From Streptomyces griseus (GTDB lineage: Bacteria > Actinomycetota > Actinomycetes > Nanopelagicales > Nanopelagicaceae): 64,000 bases of DNA. The notes under the pieces were generated by a model, which saw only the letters and a list, made by a program, of their open reading frames with translations, was not told the origin of the DNA and ran no database searches. The position numbers were made by a program, and so were the translations under genes. The stretch covers positions 28,565 to 92,564 of the forward strand of contig CAMBDL010000007.1 of the NCBI GenBank assembly GCA_945865365.1. The letters are read 5' to 3'. Shown piece by piece: positions 44,836-53,402 of the stretch; within the stretch, counting starts at the first letter, position 1; each line of letters begins with the position of its first letter.

Positions 44836-45525
44836 TCATTTCGTGAATCGAGTTCGTGCCGATACAACGGTGACGGTTGCCACCGAGGTCTTAATCACTT
44901 GGCCACTAATAGGTCGAACTGCACCGTTATGGGAAAAACTGCCATTCCATGTCGTCACCAAAATGACGGCGTATACACCAGGTTGTCTATAGGTATGTTT
45001 AATAGTTGCTTTGGGATATGGAGCACCCGTGCTACTCGTTGAATAGAATGTTCCATCACCAAATGACCAGATAAATCCGGGCCGTAGCGCCACATCGACA
45101 GCTTCGCCAATGATGCTGACACTGCTTTGAAAAATCTGCGGAAGATCGCACCAGAAAATAACAGGAACATGCGTAAGTGGCTCAATCTCAGGAGAGAATG
45201 CAACACCTGCCGTTGGAAGCAGCTTGATTAAACGATCACTTAAGTTGGCGGTTTTAACGACAGACTTCTTCACAACTACACGTGGTTTGTAGCTGCGTTT
45301 AACTGTTGGTGCTGGGCTTGGTTTTGGTGGAAACCACAAGGTAGAGGCTGGCTTTGGCGTTACCCGCTTCTTAACTACCGTACTGCTTGTGCCTTTATGA
45401 GCCTCAATTATGATCTGGTTGTTTTGCGTAAAGACATCAATACATGTCGTATCAATGCAATCGGCAAAAGCATTTACTGGGTTAAGAAAACTTAACGTTA
45501 AGAAAAGTACACATGGGGCTCTCAT
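44836..45525 (-). CDS. secreted PKD-domain protein
   Basis: The 229-residue product has an N-terminal signal peptide (LFLTLSFLNPVNAFA, cleavage near residue 21), a Lys/Pro/Val-rich linker at about 50-95 and a C-terminal PKD-like beta-sandwich: ALRPGFIWSFGDGTFYSTSS ... ATIKHTYRQPGVYAVILVTTW. PKD domains bind surface polymers or proteins. It is probably exported and cell-associated, but has no sorting signal or lipobox. It is directly upstream of the DUF4192 gene on the same strand, 7 bp away. Confidence 0.75.
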   Translation of the reverse strand: MRAPCVLFLTLSFLNPVNAFADCIDTTCIDVFTQNNQIIIEAHKGTSSTVVKKRVTPKPASTLWFPPKPSPAPTVKRSYKPRVVVKKSVVKTANLSDRLIKLLPTAGVAFSPEIEPLTHVPVIFWCDLPQIFQSSVSIIGEAVDVALRPGFIWSFGDGTFYSTSSTGAPYPKATIKHTYRQPGVYAVILVTTWNGSFSHNGAVRPISGQVIKTSVATVTVVSARTRFTK

Positions 45526-45604
45526 GTCGGGCAGATTAAGCGTGGGCTCTGACCGTTAGTGGGCTCGCAGCGCTAACTGTGGATAGATGTGACACCCTAG
45601 GAAC

Positions 45605-46072
45605 ATGGTTGCGCGCGATGGAGATGGGTGGGTGCAGTGCGAGTGTGGAAATAAGCACTGGGGCCTCAATGGCGCCGCTGGCATATTAATTTTTCGTGGA
45701 CGTGAGATCTTGTTACAGCATCGTGCGCCATGGGTACATAACGGCGATACATGGGGAATTCCAGGGGGCGCGCGAGATAGTCATGAAAGTGTTATCGAAG
45801 GCGCAGTGCGCGAAGCTATTGAAGAGACCGGAGTCGATGCGCAGTATTTAACGCCGCTAGAGAGCTTTAGTGATGATCATGGAAACTGGCGATATGACAC
45901 AGTTATTGCACGTGCCACTGAAGATTTAATAGCCCACGAAGTAAATGATGAGTCTCATGAAGTGCGTTGGGTTGAGATTGAAAAAGTAGATCAACTGAGC
46001 CTGCATCCCAGTTTCGCTCAGTCGTGGCCAAAATTAAAGGAAATTCTTAATAACCTTATCGGCCCACGATAA
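45605..46072 (+). CDS. NUDIX hydrolase
   Basis: The 155-residue protein has a complete Nudix box, GGARDSHESVIEGAVREAIEETGV (G-x5-E-x7-R-E-x2-E-E-x-G), following WGLNGAAGILIFRGREILLQHRA. NUDIX enzymes hydrolyse nucleoside diphosphates linked to another moiety; substrate unknown. The first 25 residues include WVQCECGNKHW, a cysteine pair typical of a small group of actinobacterial NUDIX proteins. AGGA lies just before the ATG. It converges with a degraded ABC ATPase gene, overlapping its end by 39 bp. Confidence 0.88.
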   Translation: MVARDGDGWVQCECGNKHWGLNGAAGILIFRGREILLQHRAPWVHNGDTWGIPGGARDSHESVIEGAVREAIEETGVDAQYLTPLESFSDDHGNWRYDTVIARATEDLIAHEVNDESHEVRWVEIEKVDQLSLHPSFAQSWPKLKEILNNLIGPR

Positions 46073-46456
46073 ATCATTCTCATGCGAATGAGCCACCACA
46101 ACAATGGTGCTACCAGCATCTGCACGTTTTTTAAGTAACTCAATTATTCGCTGGCGACTATCTACATCTTGCGCCGAAAGCGGTTCATCGAGCAAGAGAA
46201 CTGGAGTATTTTGAGCGATTGCTTGTGCAATTGCAACGCGTTGAGACTCTCCGCCAGATAGCGTCGTTACGCGGCGATTAGCAAGGTGCGTTAAATAGAG
46301 CTGCCCCATAATCTCATCGGCAGCTCCACCCATCTCAATTACTTGGCGGACAGTGAAGCCCAATGTATAGACCTGATTTTGCATGGCCATTGCACGCAAG
46401 GTAGCTAAATCTTCGGGCGAAGTCAGTGGTGGGTGTAGGAAGCGGAAGCTGCACGG
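46034..46456 (-). pseudogene. truncated ABC transporter ATPase (heme/iron/cobalamin type)
   Basis: The open frame keeps only the C-terminal half of an ABC ATPase: Q-loop region RAMAMQNQVYTLGFTVRQVIEMGG, signature TLSGGESQRVAIAQAIAQ, Walker B VLLLDEP and the H-loop VVVAHSHEND. The Walker A half is missing; the frame is closed by TGA at 46459-46457. The signature and spacing resemble HmuV/BtuD/FhuC cofactor importers. Just upstream, 46460-46520 in another frame reads TPGAVATMVQLPFLALIIRF, like the C-terminus of a FecCD permease, so a permease-ATPase pair seems to have been lost by deletion. An 11-bp direct repeat GGAAGCTGCAC (46444-46454 and 46486-46496) lies at the possible junction. Confidence 0.7.
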
Positions 46457-46573
46457 TCACAAATCGTATTATTAAAGCAAGAAAAGGAAGCTGCACCATA
46501 GTTGCCACAGCACCAGGCGTGGATGGCTTGTATCAACCGTTGAATCTGAGGGTTGTTACCGTCGTAAAATAAT

Positions 46574-47152
46574 TTAGAGCGAGCTCAAGCCGGTGATGCA
46601 GAACTTAGTTGCAGATGCAATCTCAATTTCTGCATCATGGCCAGCTTCAATTCTCTTCGTTGCAACATCTGTTGTGGCTTGAATATAGGCCAGGGCTTGA
46701 TTGATATCACGCACTCCTTGAATTTCAAGCGCGCTGCGAAGTGGTGCTAACAATGCTCGGTGGGCTGCTCCGATTTGTGCAGCGCGATCGTGTGGCAATG
46801 ACGTTGCATTCAACGCCTTAGCCAATAAATGGCGGCCATCTGCGATATACCTCAGCGCTCCTGTGATCCATAATTCAACGCATGTACAGGGCTGAGTGCA
46901 TTCACCAACAGTCTGGCTCAATACACCAGCAAAATTGTGTAACTCTTCGATGACTAAATCGGCGACTAAGTCGGCGCTACTTCCAAAATATTCATAGACC
47001 GAGGTGCGAGACAAGCCTGCACGAGCGGCAACGGCAGAGACGCTTATTGCAGCCCCTCCAGACTCCATAGCAATTGCGGCAGCGGCCTCGATCAACTGAC
47101 TACGTCGCCAATCGCGATGTTGTGCCAGAGTGTCGGTTTTAATGCGGGGCAT
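46574..47152 (-). CDS. TetR-family transcriptional regulator
   Basis: The 192-residue protein has an N-terminal TetR helix-turn-helix: RRSQLIEAAAAIAMESGGAAISVSAVAARAGLSRTSVYEYFGSSADLVADL (residues about 17-66), then an all-helical ligand domain with no recognisable pocket motif. Its ligand and targets are unknown. It is 4 bp downstream of the DinG-like helicase gene on the same strand, and upstream of the degraded ABC ATPase, whose former operon it may have regulated. Confidence 0.88.
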   Translation of the reverse strand: MPRIKTDTLAQHRDWRRSQLIEAAAAIAMESGGAAISVSAVAARAGLSRTSVYEYFGSSADLVADLVIEELHNFAGVLSQTVGECTQPCTCVELWITGALRYIADGRHLLAKALNATSLPHDRAAQIGAAHRALLAPLRSALEIQGVRDINQALAYIQATTDVATKRIEAGHDAEIEIASATKFCITGLSSL

Positions 47153-47156
47153 TTCC

Positions 47157-49154
47157 TTAGTCTTTCACAGATTGACCAAGACGTCGCAGTGATTCGCGCA
47201 CCACATCCTTATCGGAGGTTCTCCACAAAGGTGGCATAGAGTTCAAAAGCGTGCTGCCATAGCGCTTGGTGACAATGCGTGAATCTAAAATTGCAACCAC
47301 TCCCCGATCATCTACTGATCGAATCAATCGGCCAGTGCCTTGGGCCAATAAGAGCGCAGCTCGGGGAAGAGAGACCTGCATAAAGCCACTTCCGCCAGCG
47401 GCATCTGCCTGGGCGGCGCGCGCCGACATCACGGGCTCGTCGGGACGTGGAAATGGAATTCGATCAATAGCGACCAAAATGCAACTTCTGCCAGGCACAT
47501 CTACACCCTGCCACAGCGACATAGTGCCCAAAAGAATTGATGTTTCATCTTTAGCAAACTTTTCAACAAGTGGCCCCACGGCATCGCCACGTTTTTGTGT
47601 AAAGATCTTTATTGGCAGCTCTGCTAGCACCTTTCGCAGATGTGCATCGGCGGCCTCTACACCACGCCAGGATGAAAACAGCGCCAACGTACGTCCACCA
47701 GCGGCATCGATTAACTCACCTAGTTCGGTGAGGACTTCAAGGCTGGGACCATCTCGGCCAGGCTCTGGTAAATGCTTAGGCATATACAAGACACCCTGGT
47801 TAGCAAAATCAAAAGGCGAGCCAACATCTAACATCTGCACATTTGCTGGATCGACTTCATTTTTATCTAATTCAACATCGCTCTCTTCGCCAATTAAAAA
47901 GCCAATGCTTTTTGCAAGTGCATTAAACGAGTTACCAACAGTTAAGGTAGCCGAGGTCGCAATTACTGGCGTTTGCGTCAGTAAGTTCTCACGCAGAACT
48001 TCTGAGACTGACAGTGGGGCCAAGTGCAAAGTTGAAAAAGTTGGCTCATACCACAACACATAACCATCGCCCATCTTCAATAGAGTGGCCGCAGTAGTTG
48101 AGATTTCGCTGACTGCACCTTTTACTCGAGCACGTTCAGCTAATACATCGGTGTCGATAATCTCGTCATCGGCAGATAAGAACTGTGTAATGGCCTGTGC
48201 ACTTTCTCGAACCTTTCGCACCGGTGATTCTAAGGATTGTGGAATCTCTTCTAGTCGACCTTGGGCCGAGAAATCACCACGAATCGATTCGCCGTAATCG
48301 ACCATAGATTCGTGAAAATCATTGGCCGCTTTATGAAAAGCATCTGAAAGCTTGCCCGGCATGAACTTACGGGCCATAGCCGAAGCGCGTAAAACCCTGG
48401 CCGATGTCAGCTCTTCAGTAACGGCCTGTGTTGCTCTATCCATAAATTCATGGGCCTCATCTAAAACAACGGCGTCACGCTCTGGCAAAATCGGATGCGA
48501 ATCTACGATCTCAATTGCCAGCAACGTATGGTTAGTGACAACAACGTCTGCGCCTTGCGCTTTACCCTTAGCCGCTGCAGCAAAACATGTACTGCCAAAT
48601 GCACATTTATCGGCCCCCACGCATTCGCGACCTGAAACCGAGTTCGCTGCCCATACTCGCCTATCAACTTCGGGGGCATCGTCCCTATCCCCTGATACCC
48701 CAGGTTTGCGGGCCCACTCATGTAAACGTTTGGCATCTTTTTCAAGGGATGAAATTCCCAGCATAATTTCACCGTCGGGATCTGGCTCTTCGCTATTCAT
48801 TTTTTGCTGACAGATGTAATTGCCTACGCCTTTATAAATCGCATAGGTAATTTCTCGACCCAAAATTTTTTCAAGAGCTGGAATTACCGCCGGCAAATCC
48901 CGCTCAACTAACTGTCGCTGCAGCGCTAACGTGGCCGTTGCAACTAATACTTTGCGTCCATGCACAATCGGCGGAATTAAATAGGCAAGGGATTTTCCAG
49001 TGCCCGTTCCAGCTTGCACCATTAAGTGATGGCGATCAGTCAGCGCATTTGCTACCGCTTCAGCCATTTCAATCTGACCATCGCGAGGTGCGCCGCCAAT
49101 TGCAGTGACTGCAGCATCGAGTGCTTCACGCACCTTTGCTGACATATCGCTCAT
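47157..49154 (-). CDS. dinG: DinG-family ATP-dependent helicase with Fe-S cluster
   Basis: The 665-residue superfamily 2 helicase is of the XPD/DinG type: Walker A AGTGTGKSLAYLIPP (48-62), DEAH box LDEAHEFMDRA, and four cysteines C115, C178, C184 and C190 that can hold a 4Fe-4S cluster, then motif III ATSATLTVG, motif V LFSSWRG and motif VI QGTGRLIRSVDDRG. DinG unwinds D-loops, R-loops and other structured substrates in repair. The N-terminal region lacks the exonuclease domain found in firmicute DinG. Its TetR neighbour is 4 bp downstream. Confidence 0.9.
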   Translation of the reverse strand: MSDMSAKVREALDAAVTAIGGAPRDGQIEMAEAVANALTDRHHLMVQAGTGTGKSLAYLIPPIVHGRKVLVATATLALQRQLVERDLPAVIPALEKILGREITYAIYKGVGNYICQQKMNSEEPDPDGEIMLGISSLEKDAKRLHEWARKPGVSGDRDDAPEVDRRVWAANSVSGRECVGADKCAFGSTCFAAAAKGKAQGADVVVTNHTLLAIEIVDSHPILPERDAVVLDEAHEFMDRATQAVTEELTSARVLRASAMARKFMPGKLSDAFHKAANDFHESMVDYGESIRGDFSAQGRLEEIPQSLESPVRKVRESAQAITQFLSADDEIIDTDVLAERARVKGAVSEISTTAATLLKMGDGYVLWYEPTFSTLHLAPLSVSEVLRENLLTQTPVIATSATLTVGNSFNALAKSIGFLIGEESDVELDKNEVDPANVQMLDVGSPFDFANQGVLYMPKHLPEPGRDGPSLEVLTELGELIDAAGGRTLALFSSWRGVEAADAHLRKVLAELPIKIFTQKRGDAVGPLVEKFAKDETSILLGTMSLWQGVDVPGRSCILVAIDRIPFPRPDEPVMSARAAQADAAGGSGFMQVSLPRAALLLAQGTGRLIRSVDDRGVVAILDSRIVTKRYGSTLLNSMPPLWRTSDKDVVRESLRRLGQSVKD

Positions 49155-49200
49155 AGGTGCAACCTTAGTGGTTTCTCATAACATTCTATTCTCGTCGCTT

Positions 49201-49234
49201 AAATAAAAAACTCCCCCACCGAAGTGAGGGAGTT
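49201..49234 (-). terminator. rho-independent terminator of nrdJ
   Basis: On the minus strand the RNA folds as AACUCCCUCAC-UUCG-GUGGGGGAGUU, an 11-bp stem with one G-U pair closed by a stable C(UUCG)G tetraloop, followed by UUUUUUAUUU. The wobble pair and tetraloop occur on this strand only (the other strand has a C-A mismatch), showing that it serves nrdJ, whose stop is at 49253. Confidence 0.88.
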
Positions 49235-49252
49235 TTTTAGTAACTATTTTTT

Positions 49253-52078
49253 TTATGAGCAACCAGATGTATTGCCACAGCCTTCGCAGACATAGCAGGC
49301 ACCTGACATACGCATCTTGACGCCACACGTCATACACAAAGGCGCATCGGCCTTTACGCCTGACAAGGCCTCCATGAGTTCAGTTGATGAACCGAACTGT
49401 TGCTTGCTATCGATAGTGATTGAGACTGGCTTTGGAGCAACTGGTGCAACCGGAGCGGTGATCTCTAAGTTCTCATAATCTTCAATCACATCTTCGGTGT
49501 ACTCGCCCGTTTCTAATGCGCGAGCGCGCTCTGATGCTGTGTATAAGGCCAATGCGCTGCGAGATTCAAATGGCAAGTAATCAAGTGCTAGACGACGGAA
49601 AATGTAATCCATCATGGACTGTGCCATGCGGATATCGGCATCATCTGTCATACCAGCTGGCTCAAAGCGCAAGTTAGTGAACTTCTCTACGAAGGTCTCT
49701 AGCGGAACGCCATACTGCAAACCAATTGATACTGCGATTGAAAATGCATCCATTACACCGGCAAGAGTTGAACCCTGCTTGCCTAGCTTTAAGAAGACCT
49801 CACCGAGTGCACCATCGGCATAAGCACCTGAGGTCATGTATCCCTCAGCCCCGCCAACAGAAAACGATGTAGTCGTTGATGGACGTGACTTTGGAAGACG
49901 CTTACGTAATGGTGTTGCAGGATGCACGCTCTCGACTGCAAGATCTTTCTTCTTTGCCTTACCATCAGAGAGAGGCTGACCAACTTTGCAGTTATCGCGA
50001 TAGACAGCCAGTGCCTTCACGCCCATCTTCCATGCTTGGAAGTAGACATCTTCAACCTCTTCAACGGTTGCATCCTCTGGAAGGTTCACCGTCTTTGAGA
50101 TCGCACCTGATAAGAAGGGCTGGCATGCAGCCATCATGCGCACATGGCCCATAGCTGCAATAGACCTAGCACCCAGTGCGCAGTCAAAGACGTCGTAGTG
50201 CTCAAGCTTGAGTCCTGGAGCATCGATGACGTGACCATGAGCGCCAATGAACTCAACGATCGCCTCGATAGTCTCTTCGGCATAGCCTAATTTGCGAAGG
50301 GCCGCTGGAACAGTCTGGTTAACGATCTGCATAGATCCGCCACCAACGAGCTTCTTAAACTTAACCAGTGAGAAATCTGGCTCGATACCTGTTGTATCGC
50401 AGTCCATCATCAAACCGATTGTGCCAGTTGGAGCTAGAACTGAAATCTGGGCGTTGCGCCAGCCGTTCTTTTCTCCCGTTGATAGACATGTATCCCAGGC
50501 CTTGTTCGCCTCAGTCCATACATCGCGATCAAGAGTGCTCTCAGACTTTGCCGAAATTGAAGCCGATGCATGCTTGCGCATCACGCGGGCGTGAGGCTGA
50601 GCATTTTGTGCAAAGCCGGCGTATGCTCCAACGATTCCAGCGAGCTCTGCTGAGCGCTTATAGGTAATACCTGTCATCAAAGATGTGATGGCGCCTGCTA
50701 ATGCACGCCCGCCTTCAGAATCATAGGCAAGACCTGAAGCCATAAGTAGCGCACCTAGGTTTGCATAACCAATACCTAGCTGGCGGTATGCCTTAGTGGT
50801 ATCACCGATTGCCTCAGTTGGAAAATCTGCGAAACAGATTGAGATATCCATCGATGTGATGACGAGTTCGCAGGCCTTACCAAAGGTCTTAGCATCAAAT
50901 GAGCCATCGGCCTTAAGAAACTTCATTAAGTTAAGAGAGGCTAAGTTACATGATGAGTTATCCAGTGACATGTACTCCGAGCAAGGGTTAGATGCATTGA
51001 TGCGACCAGTCTCTGGATTAGTGTGCCAATCATTGATCGTGTCATCGTATTGAATTCCAGGATCAGCACACGCCCATGCAGCCTGTGCCATCTTGGTAAA
51101 TAAACTCTTTGCATCTACGGTCTCAATTACTTCACCGGTTGAGCGGGCGGTCAGACCAAACTGCTCGCCCTTTTCAACTGCACGCATAAACTCATCCGAG
51201 ACTCGAACTGAGTTGTTAGCGTTTTGATACTGAACCGAGATGATGTCCTTGCCACCAAGATCCATATCAAAACCGGCATCGCGTAGTGCGCGAATCTTGT
51301 TCTCTTCATTGACCTTAGTCTCAATAAACTCTTCGATATCTGGGTGAGCAACATCGAGAACAACCATCTTTGCGGCCCGTCGTGTTGCACCGCCAGATTT
51401 GATTGTTCCAGCAGATGCATCGGCTCCACGCATAAATGAGACTGGCCCAGATGCGGTTCCGCCTGATTTTAAGAGCTCCTTGGAAGAGCGGATGCGGGAT
51501 AAGTTAAGTCCAGCTCCAGAGCCGCCTTTGAAAATCATTCCCTCTTCGCGATACCAGTTAAGAATACTCTCCATCGTGTCATCGACTGAGAGAATAAAGC
51601 AGGCACTTACTTGCTGAGGTGATGCTGTGCCAACGTTAAACCAGACCGGTGAGTTGTATGCAAATATTTGGTGGAGCAACATGTGAGTAAGTTCGTGCTC
51701 AAAGATTTCAGCGTCGGCATCGGTTGCAAAGTAGCCATGCTCTTTTCCGGCCTTGGTATAGGTAAGTACAACGCGATCGATAACTTGCTTGAGTGACCAC
51801 TCGCGGTTTTCAGCACCAACTGCGCCGCGAAAATACTTAGTCGTAACAATCATTGATGCATTGACCGACCAAAAATCGGCAAACTCGACACCACGTTGTT
51901 CAAATACGGTCTCTCCTGTTTTCCAGTTGCTCTGCACGACATCTCGGCGCTCCCATTTAACTTCATCGTATGGATGCACGCCGGCTGTTGTGTAGATGCG
52001 CTCGATCGTTAAGCCCTTACCCTTGATGGTGTTGTGAGCTTTGATCTTGGCTGGTCGGTTGATAACCGTCTCTGACAT
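49253..52078 (-). CDS. nrdJ: adenosylcobalamin-dependent (class II) ribonucleotide reductase
   Basis: NrdJ reduces ribonucleoside phosphates to deoxyribonucleotides using a radical from coenzyme B12. The 941-residue protein has the catalytic region with NASNPCSEYMSLDNSSCNLASLN (N-x-C-x-E radical-transfer motif), AGLNLSRIRSS, APTGTIGLMMDCDTTGIEPDFSLVKFKK and a C-terminal zinc finger CMTCGVKMRMSGACYVCEGCG that passes reducing equivalents. It needs cobalamin, and no B12 synthesis genes are seen here. Only one RNR class is seen in this window. It is 36 bp downstream of nrdR and ends at a strong terminator. Confidence 0.96.
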   Translation of the reverse strand: MSETVINRPAKIKAHNTIKGKGLTIERIYTTAGVHPYDEVKWERRDVVQSNWKTGETVFEQRGVEFADFWSVNASMIVTTKYFRGAVGAENREWSLKQVIDRVVLTYTKAGKEHGYFATDADAEIFEHELTHMLLHQIFAYNSPVWFNVGTASPQQVSACFILSVDDTMESILNWYREEGMIFKGGSGAGLNLSRIRSSKELLKSGGTASGPVSFMRGADASAGTIKSGGATRRAAKMVVLDVAHPDIEEFIETKVNEENKIRALRDAGFDMDLGGKDIISVQYQNANNSVRVSDEFMRAVEKGEQFGLTARSTGEVIETVDAKSLFTKMAQAAWACADPGIQYDDTINDWHTNPETGRINASNPCSEYMSLDNSSCNLASLNLMKFLKADGSFDAKTFGKACELVITSMDISICFADFPTEAIGDTTKAYRQLGIGYANLGALLMASGLAYDSEGGRALAGAITSLMTGITYKRSAELAGIVGAYAGFAQNAQPHARVMRKHASASISAKSESTLDRDVWTEANKAWDTCLSTGEKNGWRNAQISVLAPTGTIGLMMDCDTTGIEPDFSLVKFKKLVGGGSMQIVNQTVPAALRKLGYAEETIEAIVEFIGAHGHVIDAPGLKLEHYDVFDCALGARSIAAMGHVRMMAACQPFLSGAISKTVNLPEDATVEEVEDVYFQAWKMGVKALAVYRDNCKVGQPLSDGKAKKKDLAVESVHPATPLRKRLPKSRPSTTTSFSVGGAEGYMTSGAYADGALGEVFLKLGKQGSTLAGVMDAFSIAVSIGLQYGVPLETFVEKFTNLRFEPAGMTDDADIRMAQSMMDYIFRRLALDYLPFESRSALALYTASERARALETGEYTEDVIEDYENLEITAPVAPVAPKPVSITIDSKQQFGSSTELMEALSGVKADAPLCMTCGVKMRMSGACYVCEGCGNTSGCS

Positions 52079-52114
52079 ATGTGTTTCCCCGTATTTCTTG
52101 TAGTTGGTCTTTTA

Positions 52115-52642
52115 TTATTTACTTGCTGGTGCTGAACTTGTGGTGATTTTTTCTTCTCGAACAACTGCACGGGGGTTATCTGCAGTTTTTACGTTCGAAG
52201 GAAGAGCCCGCAAAAGTGCGATCTCACCTTCGAAATCTTCAAGGGAGGCAAAGTTACGGTACACAGAGGCATAACGTAAGTAAGCCACCTCATCGAGTTC
52301 GCGAAGCGGCGCCAAAATAGCCATTCCCACTTCTTGCGCCTCGATTTCGGCCTGGCCAGTGCTACGAAGGTTCTCCTCCACGCGCTGAGCCAGTAAAACC
52401 AAATCATCTTCATTTACTGGGCGACCTTGGCAGGCTTTGCGAACACCGACAAGTACCTTCTCGCGACTAAATGGCTCAGTTGCACCGCTGCGCTTGATGA
52501 TGCTGAGCACGGCGACTTCCTGAGTAGAAAAACGTTGACCGCACTGTGGGCACTCACGGCGGCGGCGGATCTGGGTGCCATCTTCGGCAGGGCGAGAGTC
52601 AACGACGCGTGAATCATCGTGTCTGCAAAACGGGCAAATCAT
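52115..52642 (-). CDS. nrdR: transcriptional repressor NrdR
   Basis: NrdR represses ribonucleotide reductase genes when dATP is abundant. The 175-residue protein has a zinc ribbon [17 protein letters not shown] ... [12 protein letters not shown] (two CxxC pairs) and an ATP-cone domain from about residue 46, with VEENLRS and [28 protein letters not shown]. It is co-transcribed with nrdJ and is itself preceded by two NrdR boxes, so it controls its own operon. Confidence 0.96.
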   Translation of the reverse strand: MICPFCRHDDSRVVDSRPAEDGTQIRRRRECPQCGQRFSTQEVAVLSIIKRSGATEPFSREKVLVGVRKACQGRPVNEDDLVLLAQRVEENLRSTGQAEIEAQEVGMAILAPLRELDEVAYLRYASVYRNFASLEDFEGEIALLRALPSNVKTADNPRAVVREEKITTSSAPASK

Positions 52643-52706
52643 CTCGGCGTGTCTCCCTTCATCCTGCTTGCTTTTTCCCTATTTAGCGCTAAAGAGGGGA
52701 TTTCCA

Positions 52707-52735
52707 AATATACTCCACAAACACTACTTATGGAA
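52707..52735 (-). promoter_or_regulatory. putative nrdR-nrdJ promoter
   Basis: On the minus strand TTCCAT (52735-52730) and TATATT (52712-52707) are spaced 17 bp apart, about 65 bp before the nrdR start. The NrdR box at 52721-52736 covers the -35 side, so bound repressor would block polymerase. Confidence 0.6.
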
Positions 52736-52736
52736 G
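52721..52736. promoter_or_regulatory. NrdR box 1
   Basis: ACACTACTTATGGAAG matches the 5' half of the NrdR consensus (acaCwAtATaTwGtgt). It starts 31 bp from the second box, the fixed three-turn spacing reported for paired NrdR boxes. Confidence 0.65.
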
Positions 52737-52751
52737 TTTTATTGCCTTTGA

Positions 52752-52767
52752 CCCCTACATCTAGTAG
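52752..52767. promoter_or_regulatory. NrdR box 2
   Basis: CCCCTACATCTAGTAG has the consensus centre CTACATCTAG and lies in the palindrome CCTACATCTAGTAGG. Start-to-start distance to box 1 is 31 bp. Confidence 0.65.
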
Positions 52768-52876
52768 GAACTATAAAGCATCTATGGAGGGTTTGCCCCT
52801 TGAGTAAGAAAAGACACGCATCTAGGGCGTGTCGGGGCGAGCGCTCAAGGAGCGCTGAACATATACCGCGTTATCT

Positions 52877-53248
52877 CTAGGCAGTTGGGATGCGAAGACG
52901 GGCTCCAGCCACAATGTCATAGCCAGGTAAATTATTCGCCTCACGAATAGCCTCCACCATCGCCTGGGTATCACCGATCGAATATGCCGAGGCGATTGAC
53001 CACAACGTGGCACCTGCTGGCACAGCTACGGTCACATATGACGTGGCATGGCTTACTTGATCCCCTGCCCCAGATCGGGCGGCAAAGCCGGCCATGAGAA
53101 CAACGGCCAACGAGGCAACGACAAGAGTGCGAGCAAGGCGGCCACGGCGATTGAGAGTGCCGGAGGGATTGGCCAGCAATTCACCCTTAGAAATCCCTTG
53201 ATTTACACTGCTTTTTAGAGCTACTGAATTAAATGTTACTGCGCTCAT
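52877..53248 (-). CDS. LysM-domain membrane protein, candidate SOS-induced division inhibitor
   Basis: The 123-residue protein has a short cytoplasmic N-terminus, one membrane span (RTLVVASLAVVLMAGFAA, about 40-57) and a C-terminal LysM domain (VTVAVPAGATLWSIASAYSIGDTQAMVEAIREANNLPGYDIVAGARLRIP) that should lie outside and bind peptidoglycan. I chose ATG 53248, preceded by GAGGAGAACGAG; longer upstream reading runs through the LexA boxes. Divergence from lexA across LexA boxes matches YneA of Bacillus and DivS-type proteins of actinobacteria, which stop division after DNA damage. That function is inference. Confidence 0.8.
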   Translation of the reverse strand: MSAVTFNSVALKSSVNQGISKGELLANPSGTLNRRGRLARTLVVASLAVVLMAGFAARSGAGDQVSHATSYVTVAVPAGATLWSIASAYSIGDTQAMVEAIREANNLPGYDIVAGARLRIPTA

Positions 53249-53295
53249 CTCGTTCTCCTCGTACGTCGTGCCTGCCAAACCTTGGGGAAGGTACC

Positions 53296-53309
53296 CGAAC
53301 ACGTGTTCG
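53296..53309. promoter_or_regulatory. LexA box (perfect palindrome)
   Basis: CGAACACGTGTTCG fits the actinobacterial/firmicute SOS box CGAACRNNYGTTCG exactly. It lies 47 bp before the LysM gene start (divergent) and about 95 bp before lexA. Confidence 0.92.
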
Positions 53310-53356
53310 AATAAGATAATTAAACACCACCCCACTGACAAAAGGCAAGTAATTTT

Positions 53357-53370
53357 CGAACAGGTGTTTG
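53357..53370. promoter_or_regulatory. second LexA box
   Basis: CGAACAGGTGTTTG differs from the perfect box at one arm position. It lies 33 bp before the lexA ATG at 53403, where it should block lexA transcription (autorepression). Confidence 0.88.
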
Positions 53371-53402
53371 AATTTTGGGTAAATATCTGTCACTATCTAT
53401 CC

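Noticed and set aside
46460..46570. Intact permease gene upstream of the truncated ATPase
   Set aside because: Only about 20 residues resemble a FecCD permease end, with a stop just upstream; it is a relic at most.
53268..53402. N-terminal extension of LexA
   Set aside because: It would run through both LexA boxes; LexA proteins start just before the LSPRQ helix.
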